From NCBI GenBank assembly GCA_048268485.1, contig JBLWVL010000002.1, forward strand, positions 62,001 to 126,000: a stretch of DNA of 64,000 nucleotides, written 5' to 3'. This DNA comes from Oceanospirillum sp048268485. GTDB taxonomy: Bacteria > Pseudomonadota > Gammaproteobacteria > Pseudomonadales > Halomonadaceae. The position numbers were made by a program, and so were the translations under genes. This document shows, piece after piece, positions 44,127 through 53,998 of the stretch (within the stretch, counting starts at the first letter, position 1; each line of letters starts with the position of its first letter). The notes below the pieces were generated by a model. It did not search any database, had not been told where the DNA came from, and was given only the letters and a program-made list of their open reading frames with translations.

Positions 44127-46159
44127 ACGGTAACTCCTTCTGTGGATAAATCACTGTTATCTGATACAGGCTTGTCAACAGACTCAGCATCTTGCTTGGT
44201 TTTTATGTCACGGGCTGCCATACGGCGGTAGCGCTTGTCCAGAGCAGCCAATAGGCCACCCAAGGTCATGACCACACCACCGATCCACAACCAGCGAACA
44301 TAGGGTTTGTGCTGAACACGCATCGCCCAGGCACCACCTTCCAGCGGTTCGCCCATAGCAACATAGATATCCCGGAAAATTCCCCAATCGATCGCGGCTT
44401 CGGTCATCACTTGATTACGGGCTATATAACGGCGCTTCTGGGGGTACATCACCGCTTCCAACTCGTCATCCAGATAAACACGAATCTCAGCCTGGTCCGC
44501 TGTCCAGTTAGGGCCATCGACATGTTTAACTTCTACCATCTCAAAACGGTAGTCACCGGCTTCAGCGCTGCCTCCCGGCACCAGACGAACATCACGTTCC
44601 AGGGTGTAGTTAGACACCATTGCCATACCAACAACGGTAATTGCCGCTCCAAGGTGACCCAGCACCATCCCCCAATAGCTACGCCCCAGCCCTTTCAGAC
44701 TCGTATAGTTCCAACCTTTATTCTTCAGCTTCTCTCTCATATCACGCAGCTGAGTAAAGGTGATCCAAAACGCCAGCGTCATACCGACAAAGACGTAAGT
44801 GTTCCATTCTCCATCCGTGATAAAAGGCAAGGCCGCGCCCAGCATCAGACTGAGCACACCGGACAACCAGATACGCTGTTTCAGTACCGGCCAGCCAATA
44901 TCTTTCCAACGGGAAGCAGGACCAAGTCCCATGAAGATACCCAACACACTCATCAGAGGGACAAATACCGCATTAAAGTATGGAGGCCCTACAGATATCT
45001 TACCCAGCCCCATCGCATCCAACAGTAGTGGGTACAGGGTACCCAGCAACACCGTCACCATAACGATAACCAACAGGATGTTATTCATCAGCAGGAAAAA
45101 CTCACGGGAGATCCAGCTAAAACCAATTTTGGCCTTCACTTCCGGTGCGCGCAGCGCATAAAGCACAAAGGAGCCGCCGATACAGATCGCCAACAGCGCC
45201 AAAATGTAATAGCCGCGCTCAGGATCGGTCGCAAAAGCGTGTACCGAAGTCAACACACCGGAACGTACCAGGAAGGTACCCAGCAGACTCAGGGAGAAAG
45301 CGATAATCGCCAGCAGTACCGTCCAGTTCTTAAACACACCGCGTTTTTCAGTGACCGCCAGCGAGTGCATCAGAGCAGTACCCACCAACCAAGGCATAAA
45401 GGATGCGTTTTCTACCGGGTCCCAGAACCACCAGCCACCCCAGCCAAGTTCGTAGTAAGCCCACCAGCTGCCCAATGCGATACCCAGCGTCAGGAACGCC
45501 CAGGCAACAGATGTCCATGGACGGGACCAACGTGCCCACGCCGTATCCAGACGACCACCAATAAGCGCGGCAATAGCAAAAGCAAAAGCAACAGAGAAGC
45601 CCACATAGCCCATATAAAGCATTGGCGGATGAACAATCAGACCAAAATCCTGCAGCAAGGGGTTAAGGTCACCACCATCCGATGGGAAGTTTGGCAGAAA
45701 GCGATCAAAAGGATTTGAGGTTAATAAGACAAAGGAGATAAAACCGACACTGATCATACCCAGCACAGAGATTACCCGGGCCAGCATATCGTCCGGAAGA
45801 CTGCGGCTAAAGAGAGTAACCGCAAAACTCCATGCCGCCAGAATCCAGACCCAAAGTAGCAGAGAGCCTTCATGCCCCCCCCAAACCGCACTGATTTTAT
45901 AAGCGGTTGGCAAAGCACTGTTGGAATTATTAGCCACATAAGCAACGGAGAAGTCATCCGTCACAAAGGCATAAGCCAGAATGACCAGAGCCAGAGAGAC
46001 AAAGAAGAATTGCCCCCAAACCATCGGCGAGCCATAGCTCATCCAGCCGGTCATTCTCAATTGAGCACCTAACAAAGGAACAACAGACTGAATCAGCGCC
46101 ATGACAAGCGCAAGAATCAGTGCATAGTGCCCCAGCTCAGGGAACATTAGTGCGGTCAT
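44123..46159 (-). CDS. ccmF: Haem lyase CcmF
   Basis: A 678-residue protein with about 15 membrane spans. The WWD haem-handling motif is GWGGWWFWDPVENASFMPW; further conserved parts are FALLLWVW-like GHEGSLLLWVW and the C-terminal span. It attaches haem from holo-CcmE to cytochrome c with CcmH and CcmI. GAGGTTACT precedes the ATG. Confidence 0.95.
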   Translation of the reverse strand: MTALMFPELGHYALILALVMALIQSVVPLLGAQLRMTGWMSYGSPMVWGQFFFVSLALVILAYAFVTDDFSVAYVANNSNSALPTAYKISAVWGGHEGSLLLWVWILAAWSFAVTLFSRSLPDDMLARVISVLGMISVGFISFVLLTSNPFDRFLPNFPSDGGDLNPLLQDFGLIVHPPMLYMGYVGFSVAFAFAIAALIGGRLDTAWARWSRPWTSVAWAFLTLGIALGSWWAYYELGWGGWWFWDPVENASFMPWLVGTALMHSLAVTEKRGVFKNWTVLLAIIAFSLSLLGTFLVRSGVLTSVHAFATDPERGYYILALLAICIGGSFVLYALRAPEVKAKIGFSWISREFFLLMNNILLVIVMVTVLLGTLYPLLLDAMGLGKISVGPPYFNAVFVPLMSVLGIFMGLGPASRWKDIGWPVLKQRIWLSGVLSLMLGAALPFITDGEWNTYVFVGMTLAFWITFTQLRDMREKLKNKGWNYTSLKGLGRSYWGMVLGHLGAAITVVGMAMVSNYTLERDVRLVPGGSAEAGDYRFEMVEVKHVDGPNWTADQAEIRVYLDDELEAVMYPQKRRYIARNQVMTEAAIDWGIFRDIYVAMGEPLEGGAWAMRVQHKPYVRWLWIGGVVMTLGGLLAALDKRYRRMAARDIKTKQDAESVDKPVSDNSDLSTEGVTV

Positions 46160-46239
46160 AGTAACCTCAGTGATTAAAAAAGATATTCTTTGCTGCTGCC
46201 GGTCCGCTGCTTAAGGACACAGGCAGACTTCAGATAGAA

Positions 46240-46262
46240 CAAAGCCCGAATCAATCGGGCCC
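46240..46262 (-). other. Hairpin in the ccmE–ccmF gap
   Basis: GCCCGA (46244-46249) pairs with TCGGGC (46255-46260) around ATCAA; TTTGTT follows on the minus strand. It may be a weak attenuator or an mRNA stabiliser within the operon. Confidence 0.4.
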
Positions 46263-46275
46263 GCTCATTAATGCG

Positions 46276-46737
46276 TTATTGTGCCGGCGCAGTGTTCTCG
46301 CCATAAGCAGTTTTACCGCTGGCGTTCAGTGCTGCCTCTACTTCCGGTGGCATATAGTTTTCATCATGCTTGGCCAGAACCTCAGAGGCTTCAAACTGCC
46401 CTTTGGCATTCATGGAACCCATGGTGACAATACCCTGTCCCTCACGAAACAGGTCCGGAAGAATACCGCTGTACTTAACAACAACGTCATGTTTGAAATC
46501 TGTCACCGCAAACTCAACATCCAAACTATCAGGAGCACGCACAATACTGCCTTCAACCACCATGCCGCCGGCACGGATGCGCTGGCCCACAGGTGCCTCA
46601 CCTTCAGCGATCTGAGTTGGCGTGTAGAAAAGGTTAATATTCTCCGACAGGGCAAACAGCACAAGGCCTACCGCTACAGCCACCGCAGCAACCATAGAAC
46701 TTAACAGGACAAGCTTCTTTTTACGTTTCGGATTCAT
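46276..46737 (-). CDS. ccmE: Haem chaperone CcmE
   Basis: 153 residues: N-terminal anchor (about 9-30), OB-fold barrel, and the haem-binding His124 in KHDENYMPP. It binds haem covalently and passes it to CcmF. The start overlaps the ccmD stop by 4 bases (ATGA). Confidence 0.94.
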   Translation of the reverse strand: MNPKRKKKLVLLSSMVAAVAVAVGLVLFALSENINLFYTPTQIAEGEAPVGQRIRAGGMVVEGSIVRAPDSLDVEFAVTDFKHDVVVKYSGILPDLFREGQGIVTMGSMNAKGQFEASEVLAKHDENYMPPEVEAALNASGKTAYGENTAPAQ

Positions 46738-46913
46738 GATGTTTTTTGCTCCCGGCGCAGCTTACGCGCCTGCTCTTTAACCAGCTGACGTTTGTGCATA
46801 ATGGGTAGCACAACATTAACCACCAGCAGTACAGCACTTAACCCATAGGCCATCCAGACATAAAGCCCGTGACCACCCATATTTAAAAACTCAGAAAAAG
46901 ACTCAAAATACAT
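46734..46913 (-). CDS. ccmD: Haem exporter subunit CcmD
   Basis: 59 residues: short acidic/aromatic N-terminus with the family motif NMGGHGLYVWMAYG, one membrane span (about 18-38), then a basic tail (KRQLVKEQARKLRREQK). CcmD joins CcmABC and helps release holo-CcmE. The position between ccmC and ccmE and the overlap with ccmE support the call. Confidence 0.92.
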   Translation of the reverse strand: MYFESFSEFLNMGGHGLYVWMAYGLSAVLLVVNVVLPIMHKRQLVKEQARKLRREQKTS

Positions 46914-47006
46914 AACGTTTTCTCAACCGATTCTTTATGAGCCCCTGCACACTGACTCTATTCGACAGGCAGACGGCTCAGGGTTCAATCCTGTTTCAAT
47001 TATTCC

Positions 47007-47759
47007 TCAACCCCTATTGCTGAGCAGCCCCTGAACCCACTGGGTACGCTTCTCACGCTCCAGAATCTCATTACGGGTGCGCATCATCAGAATCACAGCA
47101 AAGAAACAGTAAAATCCAATCACCATCACCAGAAGCGGCATCCACATTTCAGCAGGCATAGCTGGTTTTTCAGTCAATTTGAACGTGGCAGGCTGATGCA
47201 AAGTGTTCCACCACTCAACGGAGTACTTAATGATAGGGATATTCACCACACCAACCAGAGAAAGAATGGCACTGGCACGGGCGGCTGACTGTTTGCTGTC
47301 AAAGGCCGACTGCAGAGCGATTACGCCAAAGTAAAGGAACAGTAAAATCAGCATAGAAGTCAGCCGGGCATCCCAGACCCACCAAGCTCCCCATGTCGGC
47401 TTCCCCCAAACAGCTCCGGTAAAAAGAGCGATAAAAGTCATAGTTGCACCAACCGGCGCACAAGACTTGGCAACCATATCAGCCACCTTCATCTTCCAGA
47501 TCAGCCCAATACCGCCGGCTATCGCCATCGCAAAGAAGATCGACTGAGCCAGAATTGCAGCCGGAACATGAATATAGATAATCCGGAAGCTATTTCCTTG
47601 CTGATAGTCAGCTGGGGCAAAAGCCAGCCCCCAGATGGTTCCGATCGTAATCAAAAGAACAGCCGCTGCGGCAAACCAGGGAATCCAGCGACCAGTAATC
47701 TCATAAAACCATTTTGGTGAGCCCATTCGGTGAAACCAGGCGACAAATGTTTTCCACAT
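47007..47759 (-). CDS. ccmC: Haem exporter protein CcmC
   Basis: 250 residues, six membrane spans, with the WWD motif WGAWWVWDARLTS and periplasmic His residues in the flanking loops. CcmC loads haem on CcmE. 28 bases after ccmB. Confidence 0.95.
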   Translation of the reverse strand: MWKTFVAWFHRMGSPKWFYEITGRWIPWFAAAAVLLITIGTIWGLAFAPADYQQGNSFRIIYIHVPAAILAQSIFFAMAIAGGIGLIWKMKVADMVAKSCAPVGATMTFIALFTGAVWGKPTWGAWWVWDARLTSMLILLFLYFGVIALQSAFDSKQSAARASAILSLVGVVNIPIIKYSVEWWNTLHQPATFKLTEKPAMPAEMWMPLLVMVIGFYCFFAVILMMRTRNEILEREKRTQWVQGLLSNRG

Positions 47760-47787
47760 GATGCTTACTCAAACTCTCTTCTTTCGA

Positions 47788-48537
47788 TTAACCATTCAGG
47801 CTGATGCGCAACGCCGCACCGGCAGCCAAGGGAGACAAAACCAGCGCTGTCATCAACATAGCGCCCATGATAGCCAGGTGACCAGACACTGCCATTCCAT
47901 TTACCGCGGCAATGACAGAGCCTGTTCCGAAAATCAGAACAGGGATATACAGCGGTAAAATCAATAAAGTCATCAGCACTCCGGTTCGGCGCAAGCCCAC
48001 AGTCAGTGCTGCTCCGATAGCCCCAACCAGGCTCAACGTTGGTGTACCCAGAAGTAGGCTTAGGAACAAGACGCCAAACCCCTCATCCGGCAGAAACATC
48101 ATCACACCCAGCAAAGGTGCAAGCAGTGTCAGAGGAAGTCCAGTTACCAGCCAATGAACCAACACCTTAGATAAAACCATCACCGCCAGAGGGTGAGGAC
48201 TGATAACTAACTGCTCCAGGGAACCATCGGCCATATCCTGCTGAAACAGACTATCCAGAGACAACAAAGTTGCCAGTAGCGCAGCAACCCAGAGAACGCC
48301 GGCGGCTATCTGTGCCAGAAAATCAGATTCGGGACTAATCCCCAACGGAAAGAGAGTCACCGCAATGGTAAAAAACAGCAAAGGGTTGACGATGTCCGAG
48401 CGGCGGCGAAACACCAGTAACAGATCCCGCTTCAGAGTACCGGTAAAAGCACGCCAGCTACTGGTCTGCACACCCTCTTCACGTCGTACAACACGCTGTT
48501 TTTCCTGAGCAAGTTGAGGGTTCACATCATTCGCCAT
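47788..48537 (-). CDS. ccmB: Haem exporter protein CcmB
   Basis: 249 residues, six membrane spans after a 30-residue hydrophilic leader; family motifs FTIAVTLFPLGISPE and VLLALPL-like stretches. It forms the ABC complex with CcmA. Its ATG overlaps the ccmA stop (TGATG). Confidence 0.94.
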   Translation of the reverse strand: MANDVNPQLAQEKQRVVRREEGVQTSSWRAFTGTLKRDLLLVFRRRSDIVNPLLFFTIAVTLFPLGISPESDFLAQIAAGVLWVAALLATLLSLDSLFQQDMADGSLEQLVISPHPLAVMVLSKVLVHWLVTGLPLTLLAPLLGVMMFLPDEGFGVLFLSLLLGTPTLSLVGAIGAALTVGLRRTGVLMTLLILPLYIPVLIFGTGSVIAAVNGMAVSGHLAIMGAMLMTALVLSPLAAGAALRISLNG

Positions 48538-49184
48538 CAGACTTGCCCCGTCTCAGATTGGTGACTCTGACCCAGTTGAATCACGTTAAGTTCCGTCGGC
48601 AGGGAAAGATTGTGATGGGTGGTCAAAATGACACCTCCGCCCTGTTGAGCATGGTCAGCAATCAGCTGCTCAATCTCTTTTACACCGCCCTGATCGATCG
48701 CTGTAAAGGGCTCATCCAGAACCCACAAAGGTGCCGCATGCAAAAAAAGGCGAGCCAGTGAGACCCGGCGATGCTGTCCTGCAGACAGCGTGTAACAAGG
48801 TACATCTTCAAAACCGGTCAGCTTGACCTGAGCCAAAGCATGATAGATCTGATCAGTATCTGCCGGATGATAAAGCGACTGGTACCAGCGCAGATTCTCT
48901 TCTGGGGTCAGATTCAGCTTGATACCGGGCTGATGACCGATAAAGAGCAGGTTTTCACGAAAATAATCAGGATCATCAGAAACAGGCTGACCTTGAAAAA
49001 AAAGTTCACCATCATAATCCGGTAACAGACCTGCAAGAATACGCAGTAAGGATGTCTTACCGGTTCCGTTAGGACCCGCTATCTGCAGCACATCTTTGCT
49101 GTGCAGCTTAAAATCGAGATCACTGAACAGCAACCGGTCATCCCGCTCACATGCCAGCCCCTGCCCTGATAGCAATTCTTGCAC
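48537..49184 (-). CDS. ccmA: Haem exporter ATPase CcmA
   Basis: About 215 residues: Walker A AGPNGTGKTSLLR, signature LSAGQHRRVSLARL, Walker B LWVLDEPFTAID. It powers release of holo-CcmE. A GTG at 49184 with AAGG upstream fits the family start (VQELLSGQGLACERDDRLLF); the TTG-started longer frame to 49235 is less likely. First gene of the operon, divergent from fliK. Confidence 0.92.
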   Translation of the reverse strand: MQELLSGQGLACERDDRLLFSDLDFKLHSKDVLQIAGPNGTGKTSLLRILAGLLPDYDGELFFQGQPVSDDPDYFRENLLFIGHQPGIKLNLTPEENLRWYQSLYHPADTDQIYHALAQVKLTGFEDVPCYTLSAGQHRRVSLARLFLHAAPLWVLDEPFTAIDQGGVKEIEQLIADHAQQGGGVILTTHHNLSLPTELNVIQLGQSHQSETGQV

Positions 49185-49424
49185 GTATCTAACCTTTTTG
49201 ATGGATCTGCCGATAAGCAAATGAAGAGTACCCAAAAGTGAGTACTCAGCCTAAACTCAGGCAATGAAAACATGGATGGGTTTTGCCGTGCTGAACTTCA
49301 CTGCACACTCGGACAAAACCACAAAAGAGCGCACTTTACTACGATTCATTCTATTGCGCTACAGACCTACATCAAGGTCTGGTAAGCCACAGTGCCTTAT
49401 AAACATGCTGAAAAACAGGTTGTT

Positions 49425-51458
49425 ATGCTAGATCAAGTTTTACAGACAAGGGTTGACCAGCAAATGGCTGCGCTTATGGGAGCAATCCGGGCAGCTGTCA
49501 CTGGTAATACAGGGCTCAGTCAGGGCCAAACTGCTTTAGCCGTGGTACAGGCTGCCGTTAATGCCGGGGTTCAGAACCAGTATTCCGGTAGCCATTCGCC
49601 ACAGCCTCCCTCCGATGGAACCGGCAAGCAAAGCAATCCTTCTTCAGCCAGTACAGGTACAGCCCAAACCAGCACAGGAACAGCTCAAACAACGGCAACT
49701 GCAAGCACGGCAGCGAATGGCGCAACCAGCACAGGGGCAAACAGTGTTCAGACAGCAGCCAATATTACAGCTCAAACAACAGCTGCTCAGCTTGCAACAG
49801 CCGCTCAGTCTTTAACCCTTGCAGCCCAGCATGCCAACCTTAACAGTACAAACCAGTCTGCGTCGCAGGCACAAGCAATACTTCAGGCTCAGGCCGCTTT
49901 GCAGGCGACTCCACAGACTATCACTCAGGCACAAGCACAAGCCTTAGTGAATCAGGTGCAAGCTCAGACATCTTCTGCTATGGCTGCCGCTCTTGCCAAT
50001 ACTGCAGCATCCGCTGGGGCAACTCAGCTTAGTTCAGGGGGACTAAGCACCCAATCAAATGGGCAAAACTTAACATCAGCACCAGCACAAAACCCGACAG
50101 CAGGTGCCCCCTCTCAGAACACCACTACCCCGGGGGCAACCAATACGCCTCAAAGAACTCATAGCCAAGCCCCCATCACAGCCGGAGCTACGTCAACAGC
50201 TCAGTCAGGAGCAAGCACCAGTCAGCCCTCTGGGCCTCAAACAGCTGTAAATACAGCTGCTTCCACCCAGGCTTTAAGTCAACCAACGACTATGACCTCA
50301 GCTGTTCGGGTTTTAATCCCACAAACAGGTCAGAGCATTGAATTACCGCAACTCAAGCCATTGCCCGCGGGCACTCAGATTACACTGCGCCAGGCCAACT
50401 CTACGCATGTTGATATATTAAAGGTTCAACTACCGCAAAATCAGCAAGCTAACCAGATTCAAAACACCCAACCACATCAGCTAACACAAACACAGGCAAA
50501 TAGTGCTGTTGCTAACCAGGTCGCGCAAAAGGTTGCATTACAACAAACGGTAATGTCTGCTCTCAGGGAGGCGTTACCTGTTCAGCAGCCTGTAAGCGAT
50601 ACGATCAGTCGCGTTCAATCTCTTGTATCACAGCTTAGCCCAGCGATGCGGGACAACCCGGCATTACAACAGGCCGTGCAGATAATTGACAAAGCAACAC
50701 TTAAACTATCTTCAGAAGCTGCTCCAACAGCCCAGTCTGTTAAACAGAGCATTCAACGCAGCGGCGTCTTCCATGAAGCGGTCATGATGCAGGCATTACA
50801 GCAGGCAACAATGCCAACAGGAACTCCAATTGCGCCAGTAGGTGACGACCTGAAAGGGGCTTTTTTCCAGATCTTCCGTCAGTTAACCCGCGGAGGCCGA
50901 TCAGAAGGAGGCCAGGAAAAATCCTCTTCGAGTAGCGCAAAAACCGGCACAGAGGCAACAGCAGAGAGCAAGCAGAGTAGTCAAGCTCAGCTATCCCGTG
51001 CTGTCAATGAAGGCCTGGCCCGCATCCGAAGCAACCAGCTACAAAGCAGCCCGGCTATGCGTGGTGCAGACCCTGTGGCCAGCAATGCGATCCAGACAGA
51101 TATTCCCGTCGCTTTCAACGGCCAGCTATCCGAGGTTAAGGTTAAAATCGATCAGGAGATATGGCCAGAGAATCAGTCACCTGAAAATGGCGAAGAATAT
51201 CAACGGCGCTGGGTTATTAATCTCAGTTTTTCTCCACCGGAGCTGGGCAACTTACATGCAAGGCTGCTGTATCAGAATGAAAAACTGAAAACTCATCTCT
51301 GGGTCGAGCAGGATGAAAATTTGCCCGGCGTCAGCAAACAACTTCATGAGCTGAAAGATCGCTTAGCAGCGCTTGGCATAGAGATTGAAGAAGTTCGTTG
51401 TCAGGCGGGCAGGCCAGAGACAGTTCCAGACCCCACCGTTTTGAGTCTTAAAGCATGA
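49425..51458 (+). CDS. fliK: Flagellar hook-length control protein FliK
   Basis: 677 residues. The first 480 are Gln/Ala/Thr/Ser-rich low-complexity sequence, as in many FliK rulers. The C-terminal domain (about 540-640) has the Flg_hook pattern (RRWVINLSFSPPELGNLHARLLY). It measures the hook and switches export specificity through FlhB. The ATG at 49425 follows AGGT; a GTG at 49392 is in frame. It overlaps the FlhB-like gene by 4 bases and is transcribed away from the che operon. Confidence 0.85.
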   Translation: MLDQVLQTRVDQQMAALMGAIRAAVTGNTGLSQGQTALAVVQAAVNAGVQNQYSGSHSPQPPSDGTGKQSNPSSASTGTAQTSTGTAQTTATASTAANGATSTGANSVQTAANITAQTTAAQLATAAQSLTLAAQHANLNSTNQSASQAQAILQAQAALQATPQTITQAQAQALVNQVQAQTSSAMAAALANTAASAGATQLSSGGLSTQSNGQNLTSAPAQNPTAGAPSQNTTTPGATNTPQRTHSQAPITAGATSTAQSGASTSQPSGPQTAVNTAASTQALSQPTTMTSAVRVLIPQTGQSIELPQLKPLPAGTQITLRQANSTHVDILKVQLPQNQQANQIQNTQPHQLTQTQANSAVANQVAQKVALQQTVMSALREALPVQQPVSDTISRVQSLVSQLSPAMRDNPALQQAVQIIDKATLKLSSEAAPTAQSVKQSIQRSGVFHEAVMMQALQQATMPTGTPIAPVGDDLKGAFFQIFRQLTRGGRSEGGQEKSSSSSAKTGTEATAESKQSSQAQLSRAVNEGLARIRSNQLQSSPAMRGADPVASNAIQTDIPVAFNGQLSEVKVKIDQEIWPENQSPENGEEYQRRWVINLSFSPPELGNLHARLLYQNEKLKTHLWVEQDENLPGVSKQLHELKDRLAALGIEIEEVRCQAGRPETVPDPTVLSLKA

Positions 51459-51814
51459 AACCTTCAGTGATCCAGGAAACAGCCCGGTCAAAGCCCTCAA
51501 ATAAAAAAGCAGTAGCTCTGCAATACGAGGGATTCAACACCCCGAGGGTAACAGCAAAAGGCGAACACCTACTAGCTGAACAAATCGTTCATCTGGCACG
51601 TGAAAATAATATCCCAGTTTATGAGGATAGTGGACTGGTTCAGGCCCTTGCTCAGGTTGAGCTGGGTGAGGAGATCCCTGAACTGCTTTATATGGCCATC
51701 GCCGAAATCATTGCGTTTATCTACCAGTTGGAAAGAACCCAAAATGGTACCGAAAAAATTCGCAAAGACGTGCTCTCCCGACGGGACATGCTAAAAAACA
51801 AATATAAAAACTAA
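51455..51814 (+). CDS. FlhB C-terminal-domain protein (FlhX-like)
   Basis: 119 residues matching only the cytoplasmic post-cleavage domain of FlhB/EscU proteins: AVALQYEG…PRVTAKG, LARENNIPVYEDSGLVQAL, GEEIPELLYMAIAEIIAFIYQL. No membrane region and no NPTH cleavage site. Such stand-alone paralogues occur next to fliK in polar flagellates and may take the place of the cleaved FlhB part. Translationally coupled to fliK; a terminator follows. Confidence 0.88.
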   Translation: MKPSVIQETARSKPSNKKAVALQYEGFNTPRVTAKGEHLLAEQIVHLARENNIPVYEDSGLVQALAQVELGEEIPELLYMAIAEIIAFIYQLERTQNGTEKIRKDVLSRRDMLKNKYKN

Positions 51815-51838
51815 AAGCACCCAAATGGGTGCTTTTAA
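51811..51838. terminator. Bidirectional terminator after the FlhB-like gene
   Basis: AAAAGCACCCA (51813-51823)/TGGGTGCTTTT (51826-51836), with a 2-base AA loop at most. It lies between converging transcripts. Confidence 0.85.
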
Positions 51839-51879
51839 TATGGCATAAAGCAGCTAGTCTTACAGATCTTTTTGATACA

Positions 51880-52314
51880 TTAGAAACTATCGTAACTGAT
51901 GTCACTCTGGCGTCGTTTTTTTAGCTCAGTATGAACCAAGGCTATAAGGTCAGCCTCAACACGCGCCAAGCCACAATTATCCACCAGGTCATCTGCAGAT
52001 GCCCCCATTTCAACTAATCTAATAGCATAGTTGTATGGCATGCTACCTGCGTCTTTTTGCTCCAAATCGACCTGCCGCTCCATCGTTTGGTTGAGTTTCT
52101 TCTCAACCTCCAGCAGACGCTGCCCCACACCAATAGATCCACTGCCCATAGCATGGGTCTCATTACGGAGCGACTGCACCAGCATTTGTGTTTCATGTTT
52201 ACTGCGATCAAGAAGGCGACGAAGCGTCATCACCTGCATAACACCATAAACAGCAACAAGAACAGCAATGATCACTGTTGCCCAAAGTATGAGGTTTGCT
52301 AATGAATCCTGCAT
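51880..52314 (-). CDS. DUF2802 membrane protein of the polar che locus
   Basis: 144 residues: one N-terminal membrane span (about 4-26), a coiled stretch (about 30-85), and a C-terminal DUF2802 part (MPYNYAIRLVEMGASADDLVDNCGLARVEADLIALVH) that looks like a helix-turn-helix. The family is nearly always found after cheW in polar flagellates; function unknown. The ATG at 52314 has GGGAG upstream. Confidence 0.82.
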   Translation of the reverse strand: MQDSLANLILWATVIIAVLVAVYGVMQVMTLRRLLDRSKHETQMLVQSLRNETHAMGSGSIGVGQRLLEVEKKLNQTMERQVDLEQKDAGSMPYNYAIRLVEMGASADDLVDNCGLARVEADLIALVHTELKKRRQSDISYDSF

Positions 52315-52335
52315 AAAACTCCCAAAAGCCACAAG

Positions 52336-52827
52336 TTAAAGCGCTGCGACTTCCGCCCACTCTTCATCACTCATCAGCTTGTTCAGTTCAACCAAAATAA
52401 GCAACTGATTGTTCTTATTACATACGCCCTGAATAAACTTAGCACTTTCTTCGTTACCAACATTTGGTGTGGTTTCGATTTCAGACTGGCGCAGATAAAC
52501 AACTTCAGAGACCGAGTCGACCATGATACCAACAACTTGCTGGTCAACTTCAATAATCACGATACGCGTAGAGTCCGTTGTTTCAGCTGTCATCAAGCCA
52601 AAGCGCTGACGGGTATCGATAACGGTCACAACGTTACCGCGCAAGTTGATAATACCTAATACATAGGAAGGAGCTCCCGGAACCGGTGCAATTTCAGTAT
52701 ACCGCAGTACTTCCTGAACCTGCATCACATTGATGCCATAGGTCTCATCAGCCAGCCGGAAAGTTACATACTGCAGAATCGGATCATCAGAACCTGCTGC
52801 GTTTTTAGCTTGAACAACATTTGCCAT
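52336..52827 (-). CDS. cheW: Chemotaxis coupling protein CheW
   Basis: 163 residues, one CheW domain (about 18-155) with YVTFRLADETYGINVMQVQEVLRY and GIINLRGNVVTVIDTRQRFG. It links receptors to CheA. GGAGCATTCGC precedes the ATG. Confidence 0.94.
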   Translation of the reverse strand: MANVVQAKNAAGSDDPILQYVTFRLADETYGINVMQVQEVLRYTEIAPVPGAPSYVLGIINLRGNVVTVIDTRQRFGLMTAETTDSTRIVIIEVDQQVVGIMVDSVSEVVYLRQSEIETTPNVGNEESAKFIQGVCNKNNQLLILVELNKLMSDEEWAEVAAL

Positions 52828-52902
52828 GCGAATGCTCCATCTAAATCGGTTAGTCTTGCTTCATCAAAACTAAACTCTATTCATAACCGGAAAACCGGCC
52901 AG

Positions 52903-53997
52903 TTATTCTTCATCAGCCATCAGGGCCTGCAGATCGACAGGAACTTTATCACTATCAAGTAACCGGGCAAATGCCGCCACATCAACAAGGGCACACATAT
53001 GATCCACCACTGTACCTGCTAGCCACGGTCTTCTGCCTAAAGATGTGCGCCATCTCACTTCACTAGGGTCCAACGAAATTGCTTCTGCAACTGTGTTACA
53101 GGCAAGTCCCCACTCACTGTTATGGATGCGAATAGCGAACCCAAAATCAGGTTTATGCTTGTCATCGATATGCTCAGGCATCACCCATTGAGCAGTATCA
53201 ACAAGCCCTATATTCATATTATTAGTCCGAACAATTCCCAAAAACCAGCCTGGCTGCCCAAAAAGTGGGGTAGGCTCTTTCTCAAGCTTGTGGATACCAC
53301 CTAACTCTGCCAATGGCACCGCAAGCTTTAATCCTTTTACGACAAAAAGCAGGCACTCGAAACGTCCTTGAGCCCAATCAGGACGGCCATTACTCCAGCC
53401 CTCATTTTCTTTACTCTCCAAAGATACGGCAGACTGATCAAGCTCTTGGTTCTCTTCCGATATCACAGTTGCAATATCAGCAACAGGCTCACTGATATTG
53501 ACCTCAACCTTTTTGGTTTCAATCTCAGCAGCCTGGATATCAACTTGAGGCTCGACTGAAGGCGCAACATTATTTTCTTCAGTATCTACTGCAACCTCAA
53601 CTTTCGGTTCTGCCACCTTGAGCTCTGGCATGACAACCGGAGGCGTATCCTGAAAAACGGTCCCGGCAGGTTTCGACTCCTGAGACTCAGTAACCTTGTG
53701 TCGCTGACGAATCTCTGCGGCAACTTCTCGGGCGTATTCCCTTGCTGAAGGCGGAGCAAAAACACGCGCCGGCGCATCTTCCGAAAAAGCGGCCTCACCA
53801 TCCTCAGCAAGACTTTCAGCTCTGTAATCTGTGTCAATCTCAGGTGATTCTAAAGAAACTGCTTTCTCAGCCTGAGATTTTACCGCTGGCTCAGCTATAA
53901 CTTCAGGCTCATCATACTCAGATACATCCTGAAGCAATGCCTCAAGATAGCCTTCAATAGCTTCCTGCGGAGATAAATCCTGAGAGTCGTGAGCCAT
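52903..53997 (-). CDS. parP: CheW-domain polar localisation protein, ParP-like
   Basis: 364 residues. The first 205 are an acidic, Glu/Val/Pro-rich linker with an N-terminal helix (SPQEAIEGYLEALLQDV). The C-terminal 150 are a CheW-like domain (FECLLFVVKGLKLAVPLAELGGI, GWFLGIVRTNNMNIGLVDTAQWV). In Vibrio, ParP has this layout: the N-terminus binds ParC and the CheW-like part binds CheA and receptors. It starts 1 base after the ParC-like stop, so it is the expected partner. The name is by layout and context. Confidence 0.8.
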   Translation of the reverse strand: MAHDSQDLSPQEAIEGYLEALLQDVSEYDEPEVIAEPAVKSQAEKAVSLESPEIDTDYRAESLAEDGEAAFSEDAPARVFAPPSAREYAREVAAEIRQRHKVTESQESKPAGTVFQDTPPVVMPELKVAEPKVEVAVDTEENNVAPSVEPQVDIQAAEIETKKVEVNISEPVADIATVISEENQELDQSAVSLESKENEGWSNGRPDWAQGRFECLLFVVKGLKLAVPLAELGGIHKLEKEPTPLFGQPGWFLGIVRTNNMNIGLVDTAQWVMPEHIDDKHKPDFGFAIRIHNSEWGLACNTVAEAISLDPSEVRWRTSLGRRPWLAGTVVDHMCALVDVAAFARLLDSDKVPVDLQALMADEE

Positions 53998-53998
53998 T

